A DNA stretch of 64,000 bases from Eopsaltria australis (Eukaryota; Chordata; Aves; Passeriformes; Petroicidae). Below are positions 36,029 to 48,536 of this stretch, in pieces (position 1 is the stretch's first letter; every line of letters begins with the position of its first letter). The position numbers and the translations under genes are program-made. The stretch covers positions 6,959,001 through 7,023,000 of the forward strand of contig JAVTVJ010000040.1 of assembly GCA_034509425.1 (NCBI GenBank), given 5' to 3'. The notes beneath the pieces were generated by a model. It worked only from the letters and a program-made list of their open reading frames with translations, was not told where the DNA came from and ran no database searches.

Positions 36029-36832
36029 GATTTAGAGACATCTTGCAAGAGGAAAAGGCCTCCATGGTATCTCTTCCATAATTAATTTCAGGTTTATAGG
36101 TATTAAAAACCACAGATCTCTGCTGAAATCCTGTTATTGCTAATGCATAAGATGATGTACAAAGGTCTGTTTCTAAATATGCAGGCATATTATAAATGTG
36201 ATCCAAATATATTTTTGGATTTTTTTCTAGCACATTCTTTAGTTATAAAAAATTAAGCTACTTACGAACTCAGAAAAGCAACATATATTTAAAACTCAAA
36301 AGATCATGATAGTTTTTTTCCCCCTAACATTCCTATCTCCTGCAAATCATAAAAATAAGTTTCAAGTGACCCTCTCCAATGATTCACATGACTACCTTAC
36401 TTGTACAAAATCCCCAGCCTTCATACCCTGATTAAAATAATATTTTCACATTTAATAGATTTACTCTAATGTTGAAAAGCCATTTTCCCAAATACTCTTT
36501 CAATTACATGAGATTTCTCTTCCTTGATGGATACAATAATTTAGTACTACAGATTAAACAACACTGTGTAGTTTCAACCTGTGAGCCCTTTTTGCTCCCT
36601 TTTTAAGGTTATTGGCTTCATTTTGTCTCAAAGTGTCACACAAGCTTACTAAGATACTAAATATTTATGAAGTTCTCGATCTCAATGGTATGAATCAGTG
36701 AGTACAAAATTAGGTGTTTAATAGATTCATCAAAGCCTCAATTTTAAACCAACAGTTAATTGCAGTTATTTTGGTGTCCAAAGACTTTCCTTTATCCTAA
36801 ATTTACAGTCATCTTCCAGCTCCACTTCAGTG

Positions 36833-36870
36833 AAAAAAAAAACAAACAAAACCAACCAAACAAACAAAAT
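36833..36870. repeat. A-rich (CAAA)n/(CCAA)n tract
   Basis: A poly-A start followed by CAAACAAAACCAACCAAAC-type units, all A and C on the + strand. Confidence 0.85.
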
Positions 36871-37277
36871 TCCAAGCAAAGTACAAAACTTACACAATTT
36901 AACTTTAGTACTTTTATAGAGTTGCTCATTCTGACAGTTCTGTAAATAAGGTCGGTAAGTCAGGATCCTGCACTAAAAATTTGCCTCCAACTTCAAAAAA
37001 ATTCCACACAGGCTCTGCCAGCAACATTGATCCTACTGCAGTGGTATCAGTGCTGTGTCATCACTGCCCTGCCAATCCTTTGCATTTGCTTCATGCATAC
37101 TTAGTGAGTACAGAATAACTGTTATAAAAATATTCATTTGCTTTTTTCCTAAATATCTCTTCAAAACAAGTTCTGTAAATTCGCTGGGTATTGATCAAAC
37201 AGACATTTTACAATTTTACCTTTATATCTGTTCTTCAGACATCAACTAATAATGAACTGTTGCTAAAAGAAAACACC

Positions 37278-37359
37278 ATTGCATGGCCTGGGTTTGAAAG
37301 GACTCTAAAGATCATGCAGTTGCAACCCCTATGCCACGGGCAGGGACACCTTGCACTCA
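37278..37359 (-). mobile_element. CR1 LINE 3' end, very short, antisense
   Basis: The + strand reads GGCCTGGGTTTGAAAGGACT, then CTAAAGATCATGCAGTTGCAACCCC, then GCCACGGGCAGGGACACCTTGCACTC. This is the complement of the standard CR1 3' UTR (TTGGAACTAGATGATCTTTAAGG family end). Only the last ~80 bases of the LINE are present, an extreme 5' truncation. The terminal octamer repeats are not preserved. Confidence 0.82.
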
Positions 37360-37940
37360 TATTATGTAATGTTGATACATCAATCTTTAAATTACAGTAT
37401 TTTTAAGGAAACTTTAATTTTATGTATTACATGTTGTTTGCAACCAAGATTTTACTGCAAAACTGATTCACAACAGAAAGAAAAGGAATAATTGCTTAGA
37501 CTAAAATAACATAGCAAAGACCTCAGTTGCAATTTCCTTAAAAATCCATCACATTTTCCTTTAAAATATCTAATGCTAGTGTTTTGGTCTGAAAAATATG
37601 CCGTAATTAGCTAGAACTACATAGTAAAATAACTTCTTAAAGAAGTTCCAAAAGCTACTTTTTTTTTAATCAGCTGAAATATGTAGATAATGTGTTGTTT
37701 TGATTGCCTATAATATTTAGCCTTCATCAGCTGCACAGAGATTTGCTGTGATTTAAAACCCCTAGAATTTCAGCTAACAACATGGAGTTTCTTTGGAAGA
37801 AGGAAAACATTTTAAAATAGCAATTACCAACGTAATTGCAAATAGATGAAAGTTTTTTGAATTTTTGATGGTCTGATTCTAGGCTTGATTTGCAACATCG
37901 TTCTTGATTGCATTCCTCTGTAAATCTTCTGTTGACATTC

Positions 37941-38037
37941 AGGGTTTGTTGTGGGGTTGTTGTTTGTCTTGTGGGGTTTTTTGTTGTAGATGTTTTTGTT
38001 GTTGTATTTTGGGTTTTTTTGTTTGGTTTGGATTTTG
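37941..38037. repeat. G/T-rich low-complexity tract, (TTG)n-like
   Basis: Almost exclusively G and T on the + strand (GTTGTTG, GTGGGG and TTTTTTGTTTGG units), a degenerate TTG/TTTG simple repeat. It is the opposite-strand counterpart in composition of the (CAAA)n tracts at 36833 and 58607. Confidence 0.8.
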
Positions 38038-41000
38038 TATTACCAACATTGGTAGAAACTGCCATCTAGAAACTGGAAAGAGTAAGTGAAGAGAATAAAG
38101 AAGGATGAAGGTCAAGAATTAAAGGTCTTTCACATGAATATTCCATCTTTTTTTAAAATGCTAGTAGAAGATATTCCAAATTGTCCTTCTAAGCAAATTT
38201 TATAAAGAAGTTACCAAATATTTTTAGTGGGAATGAAAATATCAATAATTGCCCTAATAGATTCCTTTTAACTGCTATTCTTTATTTCATTTCACTTCAG
38301 AAGTGAAACAAAACAAACCTAGATCAACAGCTCCAGCTCCCTCCTCTCTGCTTCTAATCCAAAGGAAGGCAGTTCTTCCTCAGGCTGAACAGCCTTTGTC
38401 CTAATGCATACTGCATATCCTCAACTCTCCCTTGATCAAGTTTTTGGAAAATCTAATCACTTGGTACCATCAACTGAATTGATAAGAACCACAGTAATTA
38501 CCATTAGCAGGTGGAGACCTGTGAAAGGTTTCACAGTATTTTGAAAGGACTTTGGTATCACTAATGGCATGCAGTTTGGAAAGCTCTTTCATATTTGATA
38601 GTACTTCGTGGGTTTGTATTTTTACTTCTCAGAGAGGGTAACTATTTATGGAGCAGTGTATGACAATTTAGCAAGAACAACAACTGACTATTCCCAGTGT
38701 TCATAACACAGATTACAAAATAATATCAATATACATATAGAGTATATACTATTTTTGACAATAATTCACTATTTAATAACCATGAAGAGACTGAGGGAAA
38801 TCATAGAATGACTAAGGGCATGTCAGAGACAAAGGTGGAAGTGTTTTGGGATGCACAGTCTGATGAGTCATTTTTTATGACTGGTTAAATTCTAAAAAAA
38901 ATTCCTTTCACTCTCCCTTTTAAATTCCATTTTTGTTGTCTGATGAAATAAGACAAAAATGGCATCTTTCAGAGAGTGAAGTTTCAGTGTCAATATCTTA
39001 AATATTTTCCTTCCATCTTTTATAAAGTTTCATGTAAGTGCAATTCAAAAGTTGAAGAAACCTTTTTAATTGCCTCACCTTTAGATCTGTAAACTGCATG
39101 TGACAGATTGAAAATCAGTTTTTCATTTACCCTTACCTGAAGGACAGGAACTTACCGTTTTTTAAGTCTGCACTGGTAAATTTGAACACAGTTTTGCTTT
39201 TGGTAACATTTTGTAACTGCTTTTAGTATTTGTCCAAAAACCATTAATAAAAAGCAAAAGGAGAATATCCCACCTGTTGTGAAAGTAAGGCCATTATAAG
39301 CCAGGTATGGTAATTATTATCTTAAGGGTTATGAAATGTACTGAGTATATGGCCATTTATATGTACTTAAATGTAGACTTAATTGGTAAGTTTACCTATG
39401 CATTTAATAATATTTGCTCTTCTTACAAAAAAAATCAACACATTAAGGGTTAACATTAGAGCACAATAGAAATACATTCTTTGATAGGATAAAACATATT
39501 AAAAATCCTAGTAATGGGTGATTCTTATTACCATACATATTTCTACAAATTCAAAGGAGCAGCCTAAAAGGCTTAAACAGTTTACCAGCTGGTAGTGGAT
39601 GTTTATGGGAGGATTTTCGTGAATCACATATTTTCTAAACTGTTGCTTTTAAACATCTGAAAATAGGTATTTTAAAATTGGACTGCTGTAAAATACTCAG
39701 AATGTAGGCCCTTAGTGAAGTGTATGGCCCCCTATAAATTTATTTTGTAAGAAATAATAGATAATTCACCAAAATTTTGAAAAAAAAGACTTTAAATATG
39801 CCTAAATTTATTGGGATTATATAAAAGAAGCAACCCTTCCTATAAAAAGAAATCATGCATTTGTAGCAATTTCAGCAGTTGCAAAATAATGAAACAGACT
39901 TGAGAGAGTACATTTAAGGATCACTAAATTCTAAATGTTCTCATGATCAGATCATGACTCACCGTTCTTGGTCTGTTGGGGTTTTTTTTAAGAAAGAGGA
40001 AATAAAAATGAAGTGATTTTTTTTTTCCAAGGAACATTTCCAGAGAATCCTAAAAAAAGATTTTCTTATGCTTTACGCATTCATAAAAAGTTTATAAAGC
40101 ATGCTGGAATCATACATGATTTGCTTCTTTTAGTCTCCTATATCTATCTAGTTTTCAATCTTTTCCTCTTTTGTTTTCATAATTTTATATAGGTTTCTTT
40201 TAGTTTACATGAATATACAGTATCTAGTAAAATGGAATCCAGATGGTAATGAATTTTTCATACTAGATAATAAAAGATAATATAATAACACCAGTAGCAT
40301 GACAGAGCCCTCAGTCTAAACTGTTAATTCCTCTTTTCCTTGAAAAAGGTGCTTGTATCAACTTTAATAATGGGAGAGATGCATTTTGTTAGTTAATGCC
40401 CTCTATGGACAACTATATACAATTAATTCACCACCCAATTACAAAACTGGGAACTTTTCCAGCTCTTTCATCTGCAGACCACACTAGTGCCACAGTCCTC
40501 TTGGCTCTCTTCATGAAGATCTTTGTAACACCCTGCATGTGCAGTAAGGCAACTGAAGTCCTTTACTTTTAATAACATCCAATCTGCCTGTCAAATCAAA
40601 TTATTGTCTCAGTGAAAGTCATAAAGACAGCTTGAACACACTGTGAGTCAGGAGTAATAATTGATCACTTGAATATTTTTTTCCATGCTATGAACCTTGT
40701 GCTTCAAATGAGCATATCCCAACTACACTTTAGAAAGATCAGGCACAGTCACTTCAACGCCTGGTGACTGCAATATAGTCATATTACTAGAAAGACCAGT
40801 TCATATCCACTTCCTCAGAATTCCTCACCAATACACTTTATTAATGTGATTAAATCACATGCTTTGTGAGGCAAATGTGTAGGTGAATTTGTATTTAGGT
40901 TAGTAACAGTTTGGATGCAGTCACAGACTTTCCTTCAAATAGTCCATGTAAGAAATACTCACATTTTCTTTTGACCTTACCAAAAAAATTCCTTCTGTTT

Positions 41001-44000
41001 TCATGATGGAAGTTATCATTCAATTTTAAAACTTCTTCTATGAGATATCACAGACATTCATGTATTTTTATATGTCCATCTCAAAAAAAGCAAATACCAT
41101 GTCTACGCTTCTTAAAAAATATTAGTCCCCATATAATATTTGCATGTTTTCTTCCAAAAGTTGTTTTAGTTTTTTGAAGTTCTTACGCAGCTCATAATGT
41201 GATTTGTAATTTTCTTCTATAAATTGCATGTCTTCTCAGACATGAATGTGAAAGATATAGAAATTAGTATTTTTTATTACTGAGCTCCTTTCCATCATAG
41301 AAGGAGAAAGAGACATTGTTGGCCAAAAGTCAACATTATAATCTGTTTAAATGTGAACCCTATAGGATGGAAAAAGCTTGCTGGCAGGCTTCTTAAAAAA
41401 TATCTTCCTAGGTAAATTATTTTTTTGCTGGTCTTTTGCATAGAATAGTGTAGGTTCCTGCATATTCACTTCGCCCTGATTATTCACTCCTGTCCTTCCA
41501 AGACAAAATTGAATCTAAAATAATTTTTTTTTTATAGATAAAAACAAAATCAACCTTAAAAATGCCATGAAATCAAGAGGATTTGATAGTGTAGCTATAG
41601 TGAAGTGTGGCTTTCTTTAGTCAAGACTAAAAATCAAATTAGAAAATTTGTTTTTCTACAGAAATAACAAAATGTCGACTCTCCTCTTTATATCCTCTAA
41701 TGGGCACAGCAGACCACTCACAAGTCAAGTAGTCAAGATTGCTCTTATGATAAATAAAAAAGTAATTAAAAATTATAATTTATATCAACATGCATATTTA
41801 GATAAAATAAGAAGGAAAGAGTAAGTTTTACAAATCAAGTGAGGCATCTGAAGTGGGACTTGGATCAAATAGGGGTATGCAATGTGAAGGCATAAAAATA
41901 TATACATAAATACATAAGCTTTTATCACTAATACTCCTAAATTACCTAGGGTCCTGCTTCCATATGTGTCTAAAGCTACACCAGACCAACCAAGGTGAGG
42001 ACTTTGTTACCTAAATCTGACTTAAATTCCCAAATGAAAAAGTTCCCTAATATATCTTCACTGGAGCACACAAGTTCCCTTACCAGACATTTCACAGGGA
42101 GCCCTGGCACCTGACCTGCTGTGATAGATTCCCACTGAAGTCTTCCATGTATCAAACTTTTAGTATGCAATGTGGAGACTCACGTAGTCTAAGTGCTTTC
42201 TCAGCTCCAGCTCCCTGAATAAACTCTTACACGCACATACTCCAAACAACCCTAAAAGCTTACTACACAGCAACCTTGGGAGATTCTCTTTCAAGCAACA
42301 AAACATGAGTTATAGTGTTGGCATTTCAGTCATAAATACCAACCACTAATTTCCAGATGAGATAATTTTGTGCTATTATCAACACATCCTATATTCACAG
42401 AGAATAAAAATAGCATTTAGGCTAAATGGGAACAAGATATTTACAGGACATGAATTATCTAATAAGAAAAAAAAAATACTATTGCTGACAGAATTCCCTA
42501 ACACTTACCATCACAAAAGGCACTATCAACATATGCAAACAAGCTCAAACAGATTCCACATTGCTAATATGGAACTAGTTTATCCTGCAAATACACAGTG
42601 TCCCCTGCTGTGATGAAAGGAGACATGTCCAACACATTACAGTTGTGCTGAACAAAGAAAGAGGTTTTAAGAAAAGACCCAATAGTTATAAAAGTACAAT
42701 CCTAACAGCTCAAATGACTACCAAGAAAAGCAATACAGCCTTGATATTTAAATGAACTGTCAATTTGATAATGAAAAAAATGCGTAAGAAGGAATCAGTG
42801 TCATACTGAAAATTATATTATTTGCAGATGAAAATAGCCATCATAAGTCAAACAACCAAGATTTTCATAACCATATTCAGTCATTTCACAATACACAAAT
42901 CTGTAACTTGTCTACAAGCGTGTACCCCTGCCATACAAACAGAAATTACTTCAGCTGAATTAAAGTCGCATGTAAACACTAAAATACACTACTTAAGGAG
43001 ATGTGTTGAAAGACCATTTGATAGTGTACATCAAGCAAACATCACAAGGAAATGGGGTAGGCAGACAAAAATATTTTTAAATTTTAAGTACCATCCTATT
43101 GAAATAATCAGGAAAAAATCCTATAAACGATGAAAAATTCATATACATATAGTCAGTAATTTGAAAACACTCCAAATGTTTTATATTGATCTTGCAATTT
43201 TTAGTATAAATTTGTTAATAATTATGACAAGAGGGGTTTTTTTTGGTTTTGAGCTGCACTTCAAAAAAAATTCACTTTTCAAACTTTCAATTACCTAACT
43301 GCAACAATGTAAAGAATTCATTTTCAAACTAAATTAGGGGTCTTCTACTGTTGACTCATACTAATGCCACTTCTAATTTCAAAGCATGAATTATTTCTGT
43401 TGAAAAATAATTCTGATAGAGAATTCCAAATCAAGTTCTACCATTGACTCTTCTGAGGCTGTGAATAAATTTTAATTGTAAAGGTCAATGTGTTAATACA
43501 GTCTTTCCTTAAAAATTATTCATTTTCATTAAAAAAGAAGAAAAATACTAAGCCATAAAAATCTACCAATAACATTTTTCAATTGAAAAAATCACCAGTT
43601 TCGTGGCATTGGGGTTTTTTCTACTTCAATTTAGAAAAAAAAAAATTAAAAAATCAGTATATTTACCACCTCTGCAGAAATTCTACTCTACTAATTTGTG
43701 CAAACTAAGTCAATTGAAACCATCCAGCTCAAATTTTTCAACTCATTTATGTCTGACTTTTTCTTTTTTTTTATTTGTGTTTCTTATTCTCTGCAGCATT
43801 GCAGGTCTTTAGAAGAAAACAGTCTTCAGAAAAAGGTGGAGAACATGCTCATTATTAAATACCTTTGTATTTTATTACATATTGTGGTATCTATTAAGCG
43901 TAAGAAACCAAATAGTAAGAAATTTCACCTCAAACTAGCCTTGAGAACATATTAATCTAATTAATTAATTGATGATAAATCTCCACACAGCTGTTAAAGA

Positions 44001-44078
44001 AGTTCAAGTAGTTAGAGGAGCATGACACATTAGAAACAACAGCAGCATTCTTTCTTATCTTGCTGCCCTGGAGTTTGT

Positions 44079-44351
44079 GTGACTATTATACATTTCCAGG
44101 ATTGCACAGCTTTGCTGGTTCTGACAGTCATATCTGATCCTTGGTTTCGCCTCAGCAACACTATGGTACCCATGAGTAACCTCCTCCCCCAGATCCCTAC
44201 AAGGATCTGCTCTTGCTCCCTGGTGACACCAGTCGAGGCCTCATTGCCTCGGTTTCTTACTGTTCAGGCAGCACTTGCTGCTCTAGCAGCTGCTCCTGTC
44301 TCCTCAGGGAAACCTCGGGAAGAGTATATTGATTCAGCTAATTCATTTTAG
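44079..44351. other. GC-richer patch, unclassified repeat candidate
   Basis: About 270 bases with clearly higher GC than either flank and several CpGs (TCGAGG, CCTCGG, CTCGGG). Direct-repeat-like CTGCTC words occur, and a 90-codon + strand frame is open. The encoded peptide resembles nothing I know. Abrupt composition edges suggest an inserted repeat such as an LTR piece, or a small regulatory island. I cannot decide between these. Confidence 0.3.
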
Positions 44352-44670
44352 GGTAGCAAACGATTTTAATGGAGGAAAGATTTGTCATGATATGCATGCT
44401 CAGTCTGATTGGAGAATGGATTAAGGCCTCAGTATCAAAGAGAGATTGCTTTCAAGAAAACCCTTTCTTAAAAGGCATGACCCAAATTCACTGTTCAGAA
44501 AGTGTGGATGACAAGGCTTTCCCTTTTGCATAAGCAATGATTCCATTGCACTGTCACTAACAGCTCTGTTTTCATATGATCAAGAAAAGGAGACATTTCC
44601 AGCTTTAGAATACAACATATACTAATTGTAGGAAGACTAAACCAAAAGCTTTATTTTGAAAAGATAACTG

Positions 44671-44865
44671 ATGTGCTTGAGGAAATATCCATCTGGATTC
44701 TAGCAAGGTATTTCATAAAACACCACATGTGAAAAGGTTAGCTAAAGCTGAAAACACACAGGCAAGCAGTGACATTGAAAGGTGGATAAGGATTGGCTAA
44801 AGAAGAAATGACAGTAAGTTGTTCTGAAATGCAAAACATCAGGCTGAAAGACAGTTACCAACCCA
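44671..44865 (+). mobile_element. Ancient CR1-type LINE fragment (reverse transcriptase)
   Basis: A sense-strand fragment of an old CR1 subfamily. Landmarks in order are CTTGAGGAAATATCCATCTGG (about 44676-44696), GATTCTAGCAAGGTATTTCA (44696-44715, coding the D-S-x-K-x-F-D region), and ATTGAAAGGTGGATAAGGATTGGCTAA (about 44774-44800). CATCAGGCTGAAAGACAGTTACCA follows near 44837-44860. The order and spacing follow the family, with substitutions and small deletions. It is clearly older than the CR1 copies at 1772 and 19286, and no downstream part is recognisable. Confidence 0.68.
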
Positions 44866-47800
44866 GGTGCAAATTTTAGTACAAGAGTTATTTATAAATT
44901 GGAAATGAAAAAAAAAGATTAGAAAAGTAAATAAGTTTCTAAAAGAAATTCCAAGAGAAGATTTCTATCAGGAAAAGCAAAAACTTCTAAGATGGACTTT
45001 GCTAACTTTATGATGCTAATATGAGAAAATTAGAGACCAAGAAGATCCCAGTTGGTCTTGGGTTTCAAGGTTTGTCACCCCTTCTATTCTTTTAGCAAAG
45101 TCTGTTCTTGTAACCATCAGTGTATTACCACGTTCTGAATGGAGCCCAGGCTTTCTTGAGACACGTTTACCCCTAAATTACCTGATTTGAATTCCTCAAA
45201 CTAATTGTCTTAAAACTTAGCACTCATGATCCATTGTAATAAGGTCCCTCACTGTCAAAAGTTCATTTAAGCCATTTTCAGTGAAAAAGCAATCAGTGCA
45301 TTCCTTCACTACTTCTACCTTTACTGTTGTGCCCTTTCTCCTCTCATTCTTATTAGTTGCCTTTTTCAATTTTTCATAATTTCCTCTTGCTTTGCTGTTT
45401 TTTCCTAATAATCATTAATATCTGTTAACATCCTTAGCAAATATGAGGAATGCCAATAGCAATGATTCATTCTTTTACATACATTACTTACCACATTCAC
45501 AGTTCAACTTTGTTTTTTTTAAATATTAACACTACAGATTTGGGAGAAACTAAATAAATCAGAAGTATATATAAGCCTTTCTCCTACATCCTCACTAACC
45601 TGTAAAAAAACGCACTAAAAATGTAGTGAAGCATAAAATTAGGGGGTAAATATTCTGGTATTGTACTCTACATTTGCATATTCTGGGTTTATCTGAAGTT
45701 CATCATACCTATTTCTGGACTTACTGTATATGAGTAAGACATGTATAATCAACCCTTAAACCAAATTTCTTTCCTGCTCTGTGGGCAGGTGTTCAGCAGG
45801 CAGCTGTTCAGCATGTGAACTAAAAATTAAAAAATATCCTTACCTTTTAGGTGGATCTGTGATAAGGCTTTGCTCTGCTGGAAATTGCTCTCATAGACAT
45901 CATGCACAAGCCTCACAGGCTAAGAGACCAGTACCTAATAAAAAATTCAAAGTCACTGCACGTAATAGGTAATGAAGTGCTGGTTCTAGGCAGCAGCACA
46001 GGAACTTCAGGTGTTTGCTTTATATTCACTAAGCATATTCCGAAATAGTCCATGCACATTTTCAAAAATTTCTTTCACATAATGCCACACTTTTTTCATT
46101 CCTATAAAAGACATTTGTTCAATAATATTCACTAAGTAGCTGGGCCTGGGGAAAAGGTATCATTTGCACAGAAGTATTAGAAAGACATTTAGTAGAAAAT
46201 GACATATCTTTGAATGCAGAATTCCAGAATACTACAAGGCAAAGCAAATTAATGTTTGCATTACTTATATTTCATTTGCAAAAGATAATTTGAATTATCA
46301 ATTTAAACATATTTAAAGCCTGACTAGTGCAGAAACACATGAAGAGGTTAACATGCAATGATCATACATATATATTAAAAAATGAAGGGTAGTTAGTGAG
46401 TTTCTGAAATAGCAAAATAACACACAAATAAAATAAAAGATATCTTGTGGTTTTACCAAATAATGTTTTTTTACATTTTTAGTCACTTAGTTTTCAGAAT
46501 ATTTTGCCACCCAGCTGTTATATACTGAAAACTTCTAATGGATAGGTAAGTGCAGAAAAACTGAAATACAGGTGAATAAAGAAGTAAAACTATATCACAG
46601 GAAAACTATAGTATGAAAGAAATTAGGTTGTACTGAGATTCCTACCTTTCAAGAACAATAAAATCTAAATATATGGCTCAAAAATTTAAAGGTCTTTAAA
46701 ATGGTCATTCACTTCTATAAAAATACACGTTGGTTTGGTTTATAGAAAGGTGTTTTTATATAAAACAGCTCCTTGACAAAATGATTTTAAAATATTGAAA
46801 AATAATATCTAAATGAGTAGGCTTAATCTGTCATTCTAACTCCATGAGAGCAGTCTCTTCCTTGGTAAGAAACCTTCTAACATCAGTAAGTCTGCTTTGC
46901 AGTCTATAAGCCGTGTGGCTGGACGAACCCTTAAAATATCTTTAGGATAATGTATAGTAATGCACATCTCCTTCTTCATAATCCATACTAAAATATATGT
47001 AGACTTTGGTGTAATTCTGTTCCCCTCACACAAAATTCGGAGATCCTATTTGTCTCCTCCCAGAACACAATGAACCTTCTCATTGTTGTCTTATGTTCTT
47101 CTTCAAGCAAGAAATTTAAGGAAATACACGAATGTTGCATGTGTGTCCTTATGGATGTGTCTGAGTGTACCCCAGTGGAGAGAAAACCTCACAGCAAAGG
47201 AAGAAAAATTAGAATTGATTTGGCTTAAAAATATTTGGGCAACAAAAGGATTGTTCTTAATCCCTTGGATTGCTTTCCAATGTCCAGTACTATTCCTCAC
47301 TTCTTCTCAAGGGAGAGTGAAAGAATTGCCTATTTTTCTTGAGAGGCAGAACCTTGAAAGACACGTAATGACCATTCTGATGCAAGATCATAATACCACA
47401 AACTCAGAAAACTTGGAACATAAGTTAAGCAATAATTTCAGGGATGTGGATCTTGAAAAATGGTTGTGTTCTCCCATCTTACTAGGACACCTTTCAGTGC
47501 TAAGAGAAACCTGATGTATATACAGGTAAGACTCATACAAAAGAAATGCCACAAGAGAGAAAACCAGGAGAAAATACAACATATCCATCAACAATCAAAC
47601 ATGGGCAGGCACAAGAAATATACCCAGGCCAGCTCAAATATAGGTAGAGCACTATTGTAAGTCTATTTTTGCATGCCCGTTTAAATTCTGTAAGCCTCCA
47701 TAAATGCAGTTATCATTACCATTGTTGCCTTATCATTCTCAGTGATTGCTCTCTTTCAGTCAAGTACAAAGGCAGGCTGAATATAAATGTTTTGTCATAA

Positions 47801-48320
47801 AACTGCTATTCAAACAATAAAAAGGGTTATAATAGTACTAAAAAAATCACCCCCAGGGCTGCAGCACAGACTGGTAGTATGCATATTCAGGCAGCACAAA
47901 GCAGTTCTAGTCACATTCTTCTACCCATAGGAACCCTTCCACTGAATCTGTACTTAATATCAGTGTGTTCCCAAAAATCATCCAGATATTACCAGGTAGT
48001 CAAGATACACAGGATCTTTTAGAATGTCATGCAATTATAATACTGTGAACTTGTGTTGAATTCAGCAAATATCAAAAATTTAGTTAAAAGTCTTTAATTT
48101 TTAAGAAGAAAAATGCTTCAATTATGTTTTCTGCCTTTATCCAAAAATGTTTTTGTTGGTCCCAGTTCTAGCCATGTAGTGCCACCCAGGGGCCAACTGC
48201 AACACGCTTCAACACTGCCATCTTGTTAAATAGCCTCAAAAAAGCATTATGCAATACACCCCAGACAGTCTTCTGCACAGGCATGAGGATTCTTTTTAAA
48301 ATGTCTTAGATGTTATAGTA

Positions 48321-48367
48321 TCTTTTCTTCTTTTTTTTTTTTTTTTCTTTTTTTTCCTATTTTTTTG
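48321..48367. repeat. Poly-T / polypyrimidine tract
   Basis: A long T run interrupted by single C bases. It could be the reverse-complemented A-tail of a retroposed sequence, but no recognisable retroposon body lies to the right. Confidence 0.9.
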
Positions 48368-48487
48368 TAGCATAGAGACAAGAGAGGTAGGGTCAGGTCA
48401 GGCAAGGAAGGGTGAAAGAATATGTAACAAGCCAGGGACCACCAAAACAGACTAATTACTCCCATTGAGTGACCGGATGGTTATCTG

Positions 48488-48536
48488 ATCAAGAAGGGGG
48501 AAAAAAAAAGGGAGAAAGAAAGAAAAAAGAAAAAAA
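48488..48536. repeat. Polypurine tract
   Basis: Almost uninterrupted A/G (GGGGGAAAAAAAAAGGGAG, then GAAAGAAAAAAG units), about 120 bases right of the poly-T tract and partly complementary to it. Confidence 0.85.

Larger units (their letters stand above)
35780..37277. other. Non-genic stretch with simple repeats
   Basis: No gene was recognised. It contains the (ATATC)n and (CAAA)n repeats listed separately. The rest is AT-rich single-copy-looking DNA. Confidence 0.5.
37360..44670. other. Non-genic stretch with one G/T-rich repeat
   Basis: No gene or interspersed repeat was recognised, apart from the G/T-rich tract at 37941-38037. The 39160-39720 part has conserved-element texture. A strong 3' splice-site-like sequence ends at 43796. 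A GC-richer patch with CpGs lies at about 44080-44340. Confidence 0.45.

Noticed and set aside
37727..38065. 112-codon minus-strand open frame rich in Thr, Lys, Asn and Gln
   Set aside because: Much of it is translation of the G/T-rich simple repeat at 37941-38037.
38325..38475. Possible further antisense CR1 (CTCAGGCTGAACAGCC and nearby words)
   Set aside because: Only one short word matches. The flanks do not follow CR1 order, so the support is too weak.
47083..47514. 143-codon + strand open frame
   Set aside because: No recognisable domain, signal or splice context. Composition matches the AT-rich background, and overlapping frames on the other strand are also open.
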